From contig JAOTYE010000013.1 of assembly GCA_029862045.1 (NCBI GenBank), positions 40,502-104,501 on the forward strand: a stretch of DNA of 64,000 nt, in the 5' to 3' direction. The notes under the pieces are model-generated. The model was not told the origin of the DNA, made no database searches, and was given only the letters and a program-made list of their open reading frames with translations. The translations under genes and the position numbers were made by a program. The stretch is from Gammaproteobacteria bacterium (GTDB lineage: Bacteria > Pseudomonadota > Gammaproteobacteria > Steroidobacterales > Woeseiaceae). Shown here piece by piece: positions 44,467 to 53,524 of this stretch (the first letter of the stretch is position 1; each line of letters opens with the position of its first letter).

Positions 44467-45921
44467 GTGGCGACAGCGGGCAGATACGTACCAACCGATA
44501 GGGAACAGGCTTTCCAGAGCACGATCGAGAATCCGAAATACGAGCGGGACAACATCATCGGCCTGAAACCGTTCTTCGAGGACAAGGCGCCTGATGCCAT
44601 CAAGGGGTTCTACTCCAAGGATGAACTCTCGGCATTACTGGAACTCAGGGGTACGGAGCGCGATGTAGAGAATCGCATGCCGGTAAAGATGACCCGCCAC
44701 TTTTTCGAGATGGCACAAGACAGCATACCGTTGCAAAACCTTGTCAAGGCCAACCCGGACGAAACACTGAACCTGGCGGGATCCGAGGATCCGGGTCACC
44801 AAATGGACTTCGCGCCCGTTGAGGGGCTGCTGCACAAATACGAAATGGGCTTGGTGTACGCTGTTTCCACCTGCTCGGCACACTGCCGCTTCTGCTACCG
44901 CGAGGAGCTGATCAGCCAGAAAGAAGTCGAACGCCAGGACGGCACGGTCGCCAAGAAAGGGCTGGCGAAAATTAAGGACGTTACCGATTACGTGCGTGCG
45001 CACAACGAAATCGTTGCGGCGAATGGAGGACTGCATCCGGAGACCGGTCGCGAAAAACTCAGGGAGGTCCTGTTGTCCGGCGGCGACCCGATGGTACTGC
45101 CCAATCGCAAGATTGGAGCGTGGATCGCAGCACTGGCCGAGGCAGGCGTAGAGTCGATTCGCCTCGGCACCAAGGAAATGTCTTTTCATCCGAAGCGTTT
45201 CGATGCGGCTTTCCTGTCGATGATGGACAACTTTCACGAGAGCTATCCGGAAGTTGGTTTCCGGTTGATGATTCACTTCAATCATCCGGACGAATTCCTG
45301 CTCAGGGGTGAGGACGGTGAGTACCTCAAGAATCCAAACGGCTCACTCAAGTGGCACGAGGACGCTCGCAAGGCTATTGAGGGCGTTACGTCTCGTGGCT
45401 GGATCAACGTCGAGAACCAGGCGCCGATCATCAAGGGAATTAACGATGACTCTGATGCGCTCAGAGTCATGCAACGCGCCCTGTACCGGGTCGGCGTTGG
45501 GAACCATTATTTCTTCTGCGGCAGGGACATTGTTGCGTACCGGCACTTCAACGTGCCGATCGAGACGGTATGGAACCTCCTCAACGAATCTCAGAAGGGA
45601 CTGTCTGGCGTTGAAACACATGCGCGCCTGTCAATTACGCACTACAAGGGTAAGACCGAGGTGGCGGCTGTCACCAATCAACCAATTCCCGGTGTCCCGG
45701 GAACTGAGAACGGCGTGGTGATCTTCAAGATTCTACGCAATGCGCTGGACGCCCCGGACCGCGGAAAAGTTTGTATCGTCGGACGTAATCCGGATGCCAT
45801 CTGGTTCGATGATTACGAAGACCGCGTCATCTACGACGAAGCCGGCCTGTACGACTACACGCGAGTAGACAAGAAAACGGTCGAGATCGAAAGATCTGTT
45901 GATGTGGCTATCGGAGCCTGA
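44467..45921 (+). CDS. KamA-like radical SAM aminomutase
   Basis: A 484-residue protein of the lysine 2,3-aminomutase family. GTG 44467 is chosen, with GAGG six bases before it; the frame is open much further upstream but would run into the regulator gene. The radical SAM cluster is C136-S-A-H-C140-R-F-C143. The barrel region REVLLSGGDPMVLPN is typical, as are HFNHPDEF and IIKGINDD. Against classical KamA, the GGGGK that carries the PLP Lys is not present and THYKGKTEV stands in that place; the Asp that holds the lysine side chain also cannot be aligned with certainty. The substrate may therefore not be lysine. Inferred role: alpha- to beta-amino acid. Confidence 0.82.
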   Translation: MATAGRYVPTDREQAFQSTIENPKYERDNIIGLKPFFEDKAPDAIKGFYSKDELSALLELRGTERDVENRMPVKMTRHFFEMAQDSIPLQNLVKANPDETLNLAGSEDPGHQMDFAPVEGLLHKYEMGLVYAVSTCSAHCRFCYREELISQKEVERQDGTVAKKGLAKIKDVTDYVRAHNEIVAANGGLHPETGREKLREVLLSGGDPMVLPNRKIGAWIAALAEAGVESIRLGTKEMSFHPKRFDAAFLSMMDNFHESYPEVGFRLMIHFNHPDEFLLRGEDGEYLKNPNGSLKWHEDARKAIEGVTSRGWINVENQAPIIKGINDDSDALRVMQRALYRVGVGNHYFFCGRDIVAYRHFNVPIETVWNLLNESQKGLSGVETHARLSITHYKGKTEVAAVTNQPIPGVPGTENGVVIFKILRNALDAPDRGKVCIVGRNPDAIWFDDYEDRVIYDEAGLYDYTRVDKKTVEIERSVDVAIGA

Positions 45922-45958
45922 GATTCGAATACGCCCCTTTTCGGGACGTCCGTCGCTT

Positions 45959-46058
45959 ATATTCGTCGACCGGCGCAGGATTCAGGCCTCGGAAATTCAA
46001 AGCCGGGCCAAATGGGGACATTCCTGATTTAACGTACTAGTACGCTTATTCGGGAATG
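45959..46058. repeat. Module F (45959-46005) and hairpin module C' (46013-46058)
   Basis: TATTCGTCGACCGGCGCAGG with CTCGGAAATTCAAAGCCG recurs at 49947-49992. The next segment has GGGACATTCC and GGAATGTCCC arms around a GTACTAGTAC palindrome. A similar long hairpin occurs at 57812-57868. It lies in the gap after the aminomutase gene and may act as a transcription stop, though there is no T run. Confidence 0.75.
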
Positions 46059-46080
46059 TCCCACTCGCATTGGCTTCTTA

Positions 46081-46443
46081 CTACCGGTGCCGGTCTGCAT
46101 CGCTATGAAAGTCGCGATGGCGGTGGCGCAACTCGTGATGCATGTCTTCATGATCGTATTCGTAATAACGATCCCAGCGACCGTCGTTGTACCAGTGCCA
46201 TCGCGCATGCGCATATTTCTGCCGCTTGTGCTGCTTGTGATGGCGCTTTCTGTGCTTGAGCCAGTGCCGGTAGGCGCGATCGTTGCGACGGTGATCGTAG
46301 CGCCGGCCTTCAACATTGGACTTTACCCAGGCCTGAGCGATGCGGACATCGAACTCGCGGTCATTGTGGTCGGCATTGGCTGGCGAGGCCGCGGCAGTTG
46401 CCAGGGCAGCCATCGCAATCGCTTTGATGAAATGCTTCTTCAT
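46081..46443 (-). CDS. Small secreted His/Arg-rich protein
   Basis: A 120-residue protein with a signal peptide (MKKHFIKAIAMAALATAAAS, cleavage probably after ANA) and a mature part extremely rich in His, Arg, Asp, Tyr and Trp (for example RHWLKHRKRHHKQHKRQKYA). AAGGAG precedes the ATG. The composition suggests metal (Zn, Cu, Ni) or polyanion binding in the periplasm. No named family is recognised. It stands alone and is convergent with the aminomutase gene. Confidence 0.7.
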   Translation of the reverse strand: MKKHFIKAIAMAALATAAASPANADHNDREFDVRIAQAWVKSNVEGRRYDHRRNDRAYRHWLKHRKRHHKQHKRQKYAHARWHWYNDGRWDRYYEYDHEDMHHELRHRHRDFHSDADRHR

Positions 46444-46618
46444 AACCTTCTCCTTGCAGTTTCACTGTGAGCCCAGATTAGTGGAACCACAGTGAACAGA
46501 GCGTTAATCGAAACTGAATGCGACCTGAAAGGTGGCTCGTCACGCTGCAGCTTCGGCAACGTTTGTTCCGTGTCCGGAATACGGTGCAAACCATCTCACC
46601 GGAATACGCCGAAATGAA

Positions 46619-46838
46619 GTGGTGGCCCACCCAATAGCAACACCGTGCCAGCCGATACGACCTGCTCACTACTAGTACGGCGGACCGATTCGCGAAGCGA
46701 ATCAAGACAGGCGAATGCAATGAGTCTGCCCGCAGGGCGAGAACCGGTCTCAACCGGTTCGAGTCAATCGAACGTCGTTCACTGTCGCTGGTCTTACGAA
46801 AATGGGGACAGTCCCGAAGGGACAGTCCCCTTAGAATT
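46619..46838. repeat. Composite repeat: modules A, E and C
   Basis: Module A (46619-46662) is followed by CTCACTACTAGTACGG, a GATTCGC-GAA-GCGAATC hairpin, GCCC-GCA-GGGC and GAACCGG/CCGGTTC hairpins (module E, to about 46770), and then GGGGACAGTCCC-GAA-GGGACAGTCCCC (module C). Parts recur at 51706, 58121 and 49911. This is most of the 46444-46996 gap; no gene was seen in the rest. Confidence 0.85.
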
Positions 46839-46996
46839 GTCAGCTCGTGGTATGCGGTCTGCCACCAGCAAGTCGCTGCTTGCGCAACCCCGCGCTTGAG
46901 CTAAGATGACCTACAGGCTCTAAAAGAAAAAACGCCCGCGTGTCTAGAAAAGAAACAAGACCAGGCGTCTCCTGCGTTCGGCCCAAGGGGAATAAT

Positions 46997-49903
46997 ATGT
47001 TAAATCACACTCGCATCGTCACCGCACTGCTGCTCGTGACAATCGCTGCTACGTCCATCGCCAAGCCCATAAAAGCACCGGGCTTGCATTCCGCAGTAAA
47101 GGTTATCCGGGATATTGATGGCATTCCACACATTATCGGCAACAGCGAGCACGACGTGGTATTCGTGCAGGGCTATTTGCACGCGCAGGATCGTTTTTTC
47201 CAGATGGATTTCTCGCGGCGTCAGGGAAGCGGGACACTGGCCGAGCTGCTGGGTCAACCTGCTTTGGGGAGTGACGTCCAGTTGCGCACATTCGGGCTGC
47301 GCCGTGCCGCGCAACTGTCGTTGCCGGCACTGTCGTCGCAAACCCGGGCCGGGCTACAGGCCTACGCGGATGGGGTGAATTTCTTTTTGAATACGCAGGC
47401 ATTGCCGACTGAATATGGGGTGCTGGAGATCACGCAAGTTGAACCGTGGACGCCGTTGGACAGCGTCGTGGTTGGCAAGTTGATCGCGTTCGGCCTGTCA
47501 TTCGACCTCGACGTAAGTACGACGCAGGCATTGGGCAGTTATCAGTTTGCCGGTGGGCTGCTCGGTTTCGACGGTAGCAAACTTTTCTTTGAGGATTTGT
47601 TCCGGACGCAGCCATTCGATCCGGCGGCGACGATTCCCGACGCGCTGGCCGCTGCTGCGCCGAGCGTGTCGGCGCGAACCCAACTTTCAGGAAATGCAAA
47701 CAAGTCTGTATTGAGCGGAGCAAAATCAACTGGCGGCAAAGCTCCGATCAAGCAACTTGACCCGGCAATTGTGAGACTCGTCGACGACTACATCGCACGG
47801 GTTAAAGGAATTCCCGTGCTGGAAAACGCGCTCAGGTCGCGCGATAAGCCGCAAGGCAGCAACGAGTGGGCCGTTGCCCCGAGCCGCAGCGCAAGCGGTA
47901 AGGCGTTGCTTGCCAACGATCCGCATCTTGCGTTGAACACGCCCGCTACGTGGTATCAGAATCATCTTCGGTCCAGGCCTGCCGGCGTCGATGTGGTGGG
48001 CAGCAGCTTTGCCGGCGTGCCTTATGTCGTGCTTGGGCAGAACCGTCGCATCACCTGGGGTGCGACAGTCAATCCGATGGACGTGACCGATACGTTCCAG
48101 GAACAGGTGGTCCCTGATCCGAGTTCACCCAGTGGCCTCAGCACCGTCTATCTCGGTAGCCCGGAACCGCTCATTCCAATACCGGAGGCGTTCCGCTACA
48201 ACATCGTCGGTGACGGCGTGCCGGACAACCTCGAACTGGCACCTGCGGGGGGCACAGTGGGCGGCGTGTTCATCCCGCCTGCCACGCTGATTGCACCGCG
48301 ACGCAACAATGGGCCGATCATCAGTATTGATGTAGCAACAGGCTTTGCGCTCAGCGTTCAGTACACCGGTTTCGGTCCCACCCGTGAATTTGATGCGTTC
48401 CGTGCCTTCAATTTTGCGAAAGACCTCGAAGATTTCATAGGCGGCCTGCAGTTTTTTGATTTTGGCTCGCAGAACTTCTCTTACATGGACACCAACGGCA
48501 ACATTGCCTATTTTACGAGCGCCGAGATGCCGATTCGCGAGGACTTGCAGGCCGGCACCATTAACGGCCTCCCACCGTATCTGATTCGCAACGGTCTCGG
48601 AGGCAACGAATGGCTGCCGGTCACGAATCCGCAACCGCATCAAGCCATGCCATTCGAGATCCTGCCGTTCGACGAGATGCCTAAACTCGTCAATCCCGTC
48701 AGCGGCTATTTCATAAACGCCAACAACGATCCCACCGGGAACACGCGGGACAACAATGCGTTTAACGAGCTGAGACCCGGCGGCGGGATTTTCTATCTTA
48801 ACCCTGGATATGCGATCGGTACCCGCGCAGGTCGTATCACCCAGGCCTTCGAAGAACGGCTCGCAACGGGACCGCTGAGCGTCGATGACATGCAGGAGAT
48901 CCAGGCCGACGTCGTATTGCTCGACGCGCAGGTATTTGCACCGCTGATCCTTCAGGCATACGAGAACGCGCAGTCGATCTCTGCCGACCCACTGTTGGCC
49001 GCACTCGCCTCCGATCCGCGAGTCGCCGAAGCGGTCGACCGGCTGGATACCTGGGATTACTCGACACCCACCGGCGTACCCGAGGGTTATGACGCCAGTG
49101 ATACGAATGGCAATCGCGCTGCACCGTCAGCAACGGAAATCGAACACAGTATTGCCGCGACGATCTATTCAGTTTGGCGCGGCCGGATGATTGGCAACAC
49201 GATCGACCAGGTGCTTGACGCAATAGGTCTGCCCCGGCCGCCGAGCAGTCTTTCTATGACCGCCTTGCGCAACCTGTTCGATCAGTACGACACGCAATTC
49301 GGTATTGGTGCATCCGGACTCAACTTCTTCAATGTGCCGGGGGTTGCCGATCCGTTAGCACGGCGTGACATCCTGGTCCTCAAGAGCGTTCAGGATGCGC
49401 TGGATCTCCTGGCCAGTCCGCAGTTTGCCGATGCGTTTGGCGGTTCGGCCGAGCAGAACGATTATCGCTGGGGCCGTCTGCATCGCATCGTACTGGATCA
49501 TCCATTGGGTCCACCGTTTGATACACCGCCGGCCGGTGGAGCGTTTCCTCCATCATTCCCGGACCTTCCGGGACTGTCGGTCGACGGTGGTTTCGGTGTC
49601 GTCGATGCCTCGAGTCACTCTGCCCGCGCCGACAGCAGCAACGACTTCATGTTCGGTAGCGGTCCGTCTCGCCGGTATGTGGGTGAATCGAGCCGGGCGC
49701 CACGCGGCATCAGCGGACGCACGGTTTTGCCGGGCGGCGAGAGCGGCGTGCTTGGTAGCCCCCTGTACGCGAACATTCTTGGGCGTTGGCTGACGAATGA
49801 CTATTACGATATCCGTCAACGCAATAGAGACGTAAAGCAGAGCTCAGCATCAACACAAAAATTCCTCCCGACTCGTGACGACGATGATTCTGATTCTGAC
49901 TGA
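46997..49903 (+). CDS. Penicillin acylase family protein (Ntn hydrolase), exported
   Basis: A 968-residue precursor. The start at 46997 follows AAGGGG and gives a signal peptide (MLNHTRIVTALLLVTIAATS). The family self-cleaves before a Ser that becomes the catalytic N-terminus of the beta chain; here that is Ser288 in KPQGSNEWAVAPSRSASGKA. Typical blocks DIDGIPHIIGNSEHDVVFVQ, GYLHAQDRFFQMDF and NRRITWGATVNP are present. Such enzymes cleave amides, including acyl-homoserine lactones and penicillin side chains; the true substrate is unknown. The chain is longer than usual and ends in a DDDDSDSD tail. It is followed by a convergent M20 amidohydrolase gene. Confidence 0.9.
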   Translation: MLNHTRIVTALLLVTIAATSIAKPIKAPGLHSAVKVIRDIDGIPHIIGNSEHDVVFVQGYLHAQDRFFQMDFSRRQGSGTLAELLGQPALGSDVQLRTFGLRRAAQLSLPALSSQTRAGLQAYADGVNFFLNTQALPTEYGVLEITQVEPWTPLDSVVVGKLIAFGLSFDLDVSTTQALGSYQFAGGLLGFDGSKLFFEDLFRTQPFDPAATIPDALAAAAPSVSARTQLSGNANKSVLSGAKSTGGKAPIKQLDPAIVRLVDDYIARVKGIPVLENALRSRDKPQGSNEWAVAPSRSASGKALLANDPHLALNTPATWYQNHLRSRPAGVDVVGSSFAGVPYVVLGQNRRITWGATVNPMDVTDTFQEQVVPDPSSPSGLSTVYLGSPEPLIPIPEAFRYNIVGDGVPDNLELAPAGGTVGGVFIPPATLIAPRRNNGPIISIDVATGFALSVQYTGFGPTREFDAFRAFNFAKDLEDFIGGLQFFDFGSQNFSYMDTNGNIAYFTSAEMPIREDLQAGTINGLPPYLIRNGLGGNEWLPVTNPQPHQAMPFEILPFDEMPKLVNPVSGYFINANNDPTGNTRDNNAFNELRPGGGIFYLNPGYAIGTRAGRITQAFEERLATGPLSVDDMQEIQADVVLLDAQVFAPLILQAYENAQSISADPLLAALASDPRVAEAVDRLDTWDYSTPTGVPEGYDASDTNGNRAAPSATEIEHSIAATIYSVWRGRMIGNTIDQVLDAIGLPRPPSSLSMTALRNLFDQYDTQFGIGASGLNFFNVPGVADPLARRDILVLKSVQDALDLLASPQFADAFGGSAEQNDYRWGRLHRIVLDHPLGPPFDTPPAGGAFPPSFPDLPGLSVDGGFGVVDASSHSARADSSNDFMFGSGPSRRYVGESSRAPRGISGRTVLPGGESGVLGSPLYANILGRWLTNDYYDIRQRNRDVKQSSASTQKFLPTRDDDDSDSD

Positions 49904-49910
49904 TCGTTAA

Positions 49911-49992
49911 CGAAAATGGGGACAGTCCCGGAGGGACAGTCCCCATTATTCGTCGACCGGCGCAGGACTCAGCCCTCGGAAATTCAAAGCCG
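49911..49992. repeat. Modules C and F
   Basis: ACGAAAATGGGGACAGTCCC, then GGAGGGACAGTCCCC, forms a long hairpin. TATTCGTCGACCGGCGCAGG and CTCGGAAATTCAAAGCCG (module F, also at 45959) follow. The block fills the gap between two convergent stop codons and could serve as a two-way terminator. Confidence 0.8.
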
Positions 49993-49994
49993 TG

Positions 49995-51413
49995 TTATTT
50001 GCGATAGTCGAGCGGTGGCGGACGGTCGCCGAGTAAAGCTTCGTAGTGGAAGTTCTCGCCGAGCTTTTCCGCGTGCTCCTTGCGTGCGGCATCGCGCAAT
50101 TCTTCGTTCTTGATGATCTCGATCCCCGCCAGTGCAAGCGTTTTCGCGGCGCTATTCGCCCCCTTGAAACCGATCGACATGCCGCTTGCCGCTGCGGCTT
50201 GCCAGCTGTGTCCTGACGTGCCCGGCACATATCCGGCAATTCGCACGCCGACAGTAGGAACAGCGATGGAGACGTCGCCGACATCGGTCGAGCCATAACC
50301 GAGTTTGAGTTCGTAAGGCTGAATCGTGGCCTCGGAGCCGAGTTCGTTCTCGGGCTCTGTCATTGTTGCGTAAAGCTGCTCGGCAAACGCCTGCTCCTCG
50401 GCCGTGTACTCAAGACCTCCAACGCTATGCAATTTCTCGTCCATCATCTTCGCTAATGTCTCGTTGACGAGCACCGGGTGATTGCCATGAATAATCTCCC
50501 AGTCGACCTCGGTTCCGGTACCTTGCGCAGCGGCGAGCGCGGCTTGTTCGAGCCGCATCCACAGCTCGGCTACCCTGGTTGCCTCGGGGTGGCGCAGATA
50601 ATAGAAGACCTCCGCGTAATCGGGCACGACATTCGGCGCCAGTCCGCCGGCGGTTATCACGTAGTGAATCCTGGTTTCCTGCGGCACATGCTCGCGCATC
50701 AGGTTGACCATGTAGTTGAATGCCTCGACACCGTCGAGCGCCGAGCGAGCCTTCTCAGGCGCGCCCGCTGCATGGGCTGAGACACCGCGGAAGCGAAACT
50801 TTGCGGAGCGATTGGCGAGTGACGTTCGTGCGGCCGCGGAATTCTCGTCGGCGGCGTGCCAATGAAGCGCGATGTCGACGTCATCGAACAGTCCCTCGCG
50901 GACCATGTAGACCTTGCCGCTGCCGCCTTCCTCGGCGGGCGTGCCATAAAGCCGCACTGTCCCGGGCGAGCCGGTTTCATCAAGCCAGTGCTTGATCGCG
51001 ATCGCCGCAGCGACTGAGCCAGCCCCGAACAGGTTATGGCCACAGGCCTGGCCGGCACTCTTGCCGGCGATCGGGCTACGCGTCGGTAACGAATCCTGGT
51101 TGATGCCGGGTAAAGCATCATATTCCGCGAGGATCGCGATGACAGGCTCGGTTTCGCCATAAGCAGCAACAAATGCGGTCGGCATACCGGCAACGCCGGG
51201 CTGCACATCGAAGCCTTCTGCAGAGAGTGTCGCTTGTAGTAACGCACTACTCTTTTCTTCCTGATAACCGACTTCGGCGTATTCCCACAGCGTTCGTGCG
51301 ATTCGCGCCGTCTCGTCATACCGCGAGTCCACAAATCTCGAGATGTCAGGTTCCTGTGCGGCCACCGCGAGCGGGATCACTAAGGGTATGAGTAGCAGTG
51401 CGGTTCTTTTCAT
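49995..51413 (-). CDS. M20-family amidohydrolase, exported (AbgB-like)
   Basis: A 472-residue zinc peptidase/amidohydrolase. A signal peptide (MKRTALLLIPLVIPLAVAAQ) points to the periplasm. Metal and catalytic residues are seen in ILAEYDALPG, SAGQACGHNLFG, YGTPAEEGGSGKV and ALHWHAAD. The dimerisation insert includes FRGVSAHAAGAPEKARSALD. It resembles aminobenzoyl-glutamate or N-acyl-amino-acid hydrolases. Together with the convergent penicillin-acylase-like gene it suggests breakdown of N-acylated compounds, though the two are not co-transcribed. Confidence 0.9.
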   Translation of the reverse strand: MKRTALLLIPLVIPLAVAAQEPDISRFVDSRYDETARIARTLWEYAEVGYQEEKSSALLQATLSAEGFDVQPGVAGMPTAFVAAYGETEPVIAILAEYDALPGINQDSLPTRSPIAGKSAGQACGHNLFGAGSVAAAIAIKHWLDETGSPGTVRLYGTPAEEGGSGKVYMVREGLFDDVDIALHWHAADENSAAARTSLANRSAKFRFRGVSAHAAGAPEKARSALDGVEAFNYMVNLMREHVPQETRIHYVITAGGLAPNVVPDYAEVFYYLRHPEATRVAELWMRLEQAALAAAQGTGTEVDWEIIHGNHPVLVNETLAKMMDEKLHSVGGLEYTAEEQAFAEQLYATMTEPENELGSEATIQPYELKLGYGSTDVGDVSIAVPTVGVRIAGYVPGTSGHSWQAAAASGMSIGFKGANSAAKTLALAGIEIIKNEELRDAARKEHAEKLGENFHYEALLGDRPPPLDYRK

Positions 51414-51705
51414 CGGGTTCTCTCCAATCGGGCTTGCCGCCGCCAGTCCAAAGTCATCACGCGAGCCGGCATCGCAGGTCAGCGATATTCGGCTGAGCGC
51501 CCCTGTGTAGTTTGGACGAATACAATCCGTTTAAGGGAATATAGACGTGTTTGGATTGACATGTCTAAGAAACCACCGACCCGCGTTCAGGAGGCAATTG
51601 CAATTTTGGGTTTGGTTGCTTGGTAGAAGTGGGCACGATTTGGACACTTCACGCTAATGTCGCCTTTATAAAACGGAAGGAACCATCGTAAGTCTTTGAA
51701 GGGAA

Positions 51706-51795
51706 TGGTGGCCCACCCAATAGCAACACCGTACCAGCCGATACGACCTACTCACTACTAGTACGGTGGATCGATTCGCGAAGCGAATCAAGACT
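51706..51795. repeat. Module A with partial module E
   Basis: TGGTGGCCCACCCAATAGCA begins the fourth A copy (51706-51748). CTCACTACTAGTACGG and the GATTCGC-GAA-GCGAATC hairpin follow, as at 46663-46705. It lies in the 51414-51822 gap, which otherwise shows AT-richer sequence with no gene. Confidence 0.85.
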
Positions 51796-51822
51796 CGACA
51801 CTACGATTGAATTTCCTGTCCT

Positions 51823-53307
51823 TTAGGCAGCTTCGACTGTGCGATTACGGCCGTCGTCCTTGGCTCGATAAAGTGCCTCGTCGGCCACCCGGATCAAAGC
51901 GGTTTCATCCTCAGCCGGTGTCGCAGGGAAACTGCCGAATCCCAGGCTAATCGTACAGCTAATCGTCTGACCACGATCTCGCACCGTCATCGCCTCAATT
52001 GCATGGCGTATGCGCTCGCAGACCTCAGCTGCACCTTCAGTTGACGCACCGGGCAATATGCACAGAAATTCTTCCCCACCATAGCGAACCAGTACGTCAC
52101 CCTCGCGCAGATGCAGTTTGGCCTCTTTTGCAACATTCGCGAGAACCCGATCACCGATAAGATGCCCGTGTGAGTCATTGACCAACTTGAAGTGATCAAT
52201 ATCGAACATGATGAGGCCTAAAGGTGATTCGCTTCGCTTCGCCCGTGTAAACTCCTCGCGCAGGCGTGTAAGCCCAAAGCGTCGGTTGTAACAATTCGTC
52301 AGCGGGTCAAGCGCCGCGATACGCTGCAGATCACCGTGTTTCATAGCATTGGATAGAGCCATAACGAAGGTTCTGCCAAAGATCTGCGACATCGAACGCG
52401 AATCTCTTTCGAAAGCTGCCGATTTGGCCAGTACAACAACGCCAGTCGCCTTTGACTGGACGACCAGAGGCACGAAAGCGACCTCCCGCGGCTGAAACTC
52501 GACTAATCCAGCATTTACGGATAGCCCCTCGGGCAACTCGACATAAACAGGTTCCTGTGTTCGCAGCGCCAACCGTACCTGGTCATTCTCACATAAGCTT
52601 TCGGCTTCCACGATTCCGAAACTGGCCAGGACGGAGAGTTCTCCACCCACATCGGCCACGATGGCTCCTGCAGTGGCGCTCGTCGCTGCGATGAAACCGC
52701 TGAGCGCGCCATTACATAAGGGACCGAGCTCCAGCTGACTAGTCATGGTCTTGCTAAATTCGCCAACTCTCTCCTCAACTTCATGACTGTGCTGAAGAAC
52801 GCGTATCAAGTGATTGAACGCAGAAGCGGACTCACCGATAACGTCGTCACTGTCGACCGGCAGTTGACAACTTTCCGGATCGCAGTCCGTCCAATCGCCT
52901 GTGTAGGTTGCGTTTTCAACAACCGATTCGATCATTCGCATGCCGTCGACGAGCGCGCGCAATCTCGGCATAACCACTACGCGCATCAACCGGATATTGA
53001 CACCACCGACCGCAATGCCCGCAAGTAGACATACGCAGAAAAAGAACGGAGTAAGAACAATCTCGCCAGGCACACCAAAGCCAACCAACATGGGCGGAAA
53101 TACCGCGCCAATTATGATTCCGACGCCAATCATCCAGATCGCGAGATCGTCAAAGACGCTTCGGGTCAGTCGCACGGGAAGGTGTTGGCCGTATCCACTA
53201 GTTTGTTTGGAGTCTGACGCGAATTGCCGCGCCTGAGGTACGACCTCAAGATGAGCAGGGCTCGTTCCGGGACTCTTGTTTGCCGGGTCAGGCTCAGAGC
53301 GAATCAT
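51823..53307 (-). CDS. Membrane-anchored diguanylate cyclase (GGDEF)
   Basis: A 494-residue protein predicted to make cyclic di-GMP. Two hydrophobic segments (about residues 55-95: MIGVGIIIGAVFPPMLVGFG and VLTPFFFCVCLLAGIAVGGV) are followed by a HAMP-like linker and a GAF-like region (about residues 190-320). The C-terminal GGDEF domain shows LDPLTNCYNRRFG, FDIDHFKLVNDSHGHLIGD and the active site RYGGEEFLCIL. No inhibitory RxxD is seen just before the active site (REGDVLVRYGGEEF has a different spacing). It is divergent from the small SpoIIAA-like gene. Confidence 0.92.
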   Translation of the reverse strand: MIRSEPDPANKSPGTSPAHLEVVPQARQFASDSKQTSGYGQHLPVRLTRSVFDDLAIWMIGVGIIIGAVFPPMLVGFGVPGEIVLTPFFFCVCLLAGIAVGGVNIRLMRVVVMPRLRALVDGMRMIESVVENATYTGDWTDCDPESCQLPVDSDDVIGESASAFNHLIRVLQHSHEVEERVGEFSKTMTSQLELGPLCNGALSGFIAATSATAGAIVADVGGELSVLASFGIVEAESLCENDQVRLALRTQEPVYVELPEGLSVNAGLVEFQPREVAFVPLVVQSKATGVVVLAKSAAFERDSRSMSQIFGRTFVMALSNAMKHGDLQRIAALDPLTNCYNRRFGLTRLREEFTRAKRSESPLGLIMFDIDHFKLVNDSHGHLIGDRVLANVAKEAKLHLREGDVLVRYGGEEFLCILPGASTEGAAEVCERIRHAIEAMTVRDRGQTISCTISLGFGSFPATPAEDETALIRVADEALYRAKDDGRNRTVEAA

Positions 53308-53524
53308 TGGCTAAAATCCTCATTCAGAAACTCGACATCGCTCCAAATATAAGATGGCACATAATCGGTACAGAAGCGTGGAACCAATCGACATTTTGAA
53401 TGAAAACAGTCTGTTTCAAGGTTCTGATTCAACAGAATGACCGGCTCACAGACTTCGGAGTTGCGGTAAGATTAGCCGTGCTTTAGCACGGGTTTCTTTG
53501 CACCGATCGGAGGGAACTAGCGTC

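Noticed and set aside
46619..46838. CRISPR array or tandem repeat at the repeat-rich gap
   Set aside because: Modules are dispersed and differ from one another; there is no regular repeat-spacer pattern and no cas gene.
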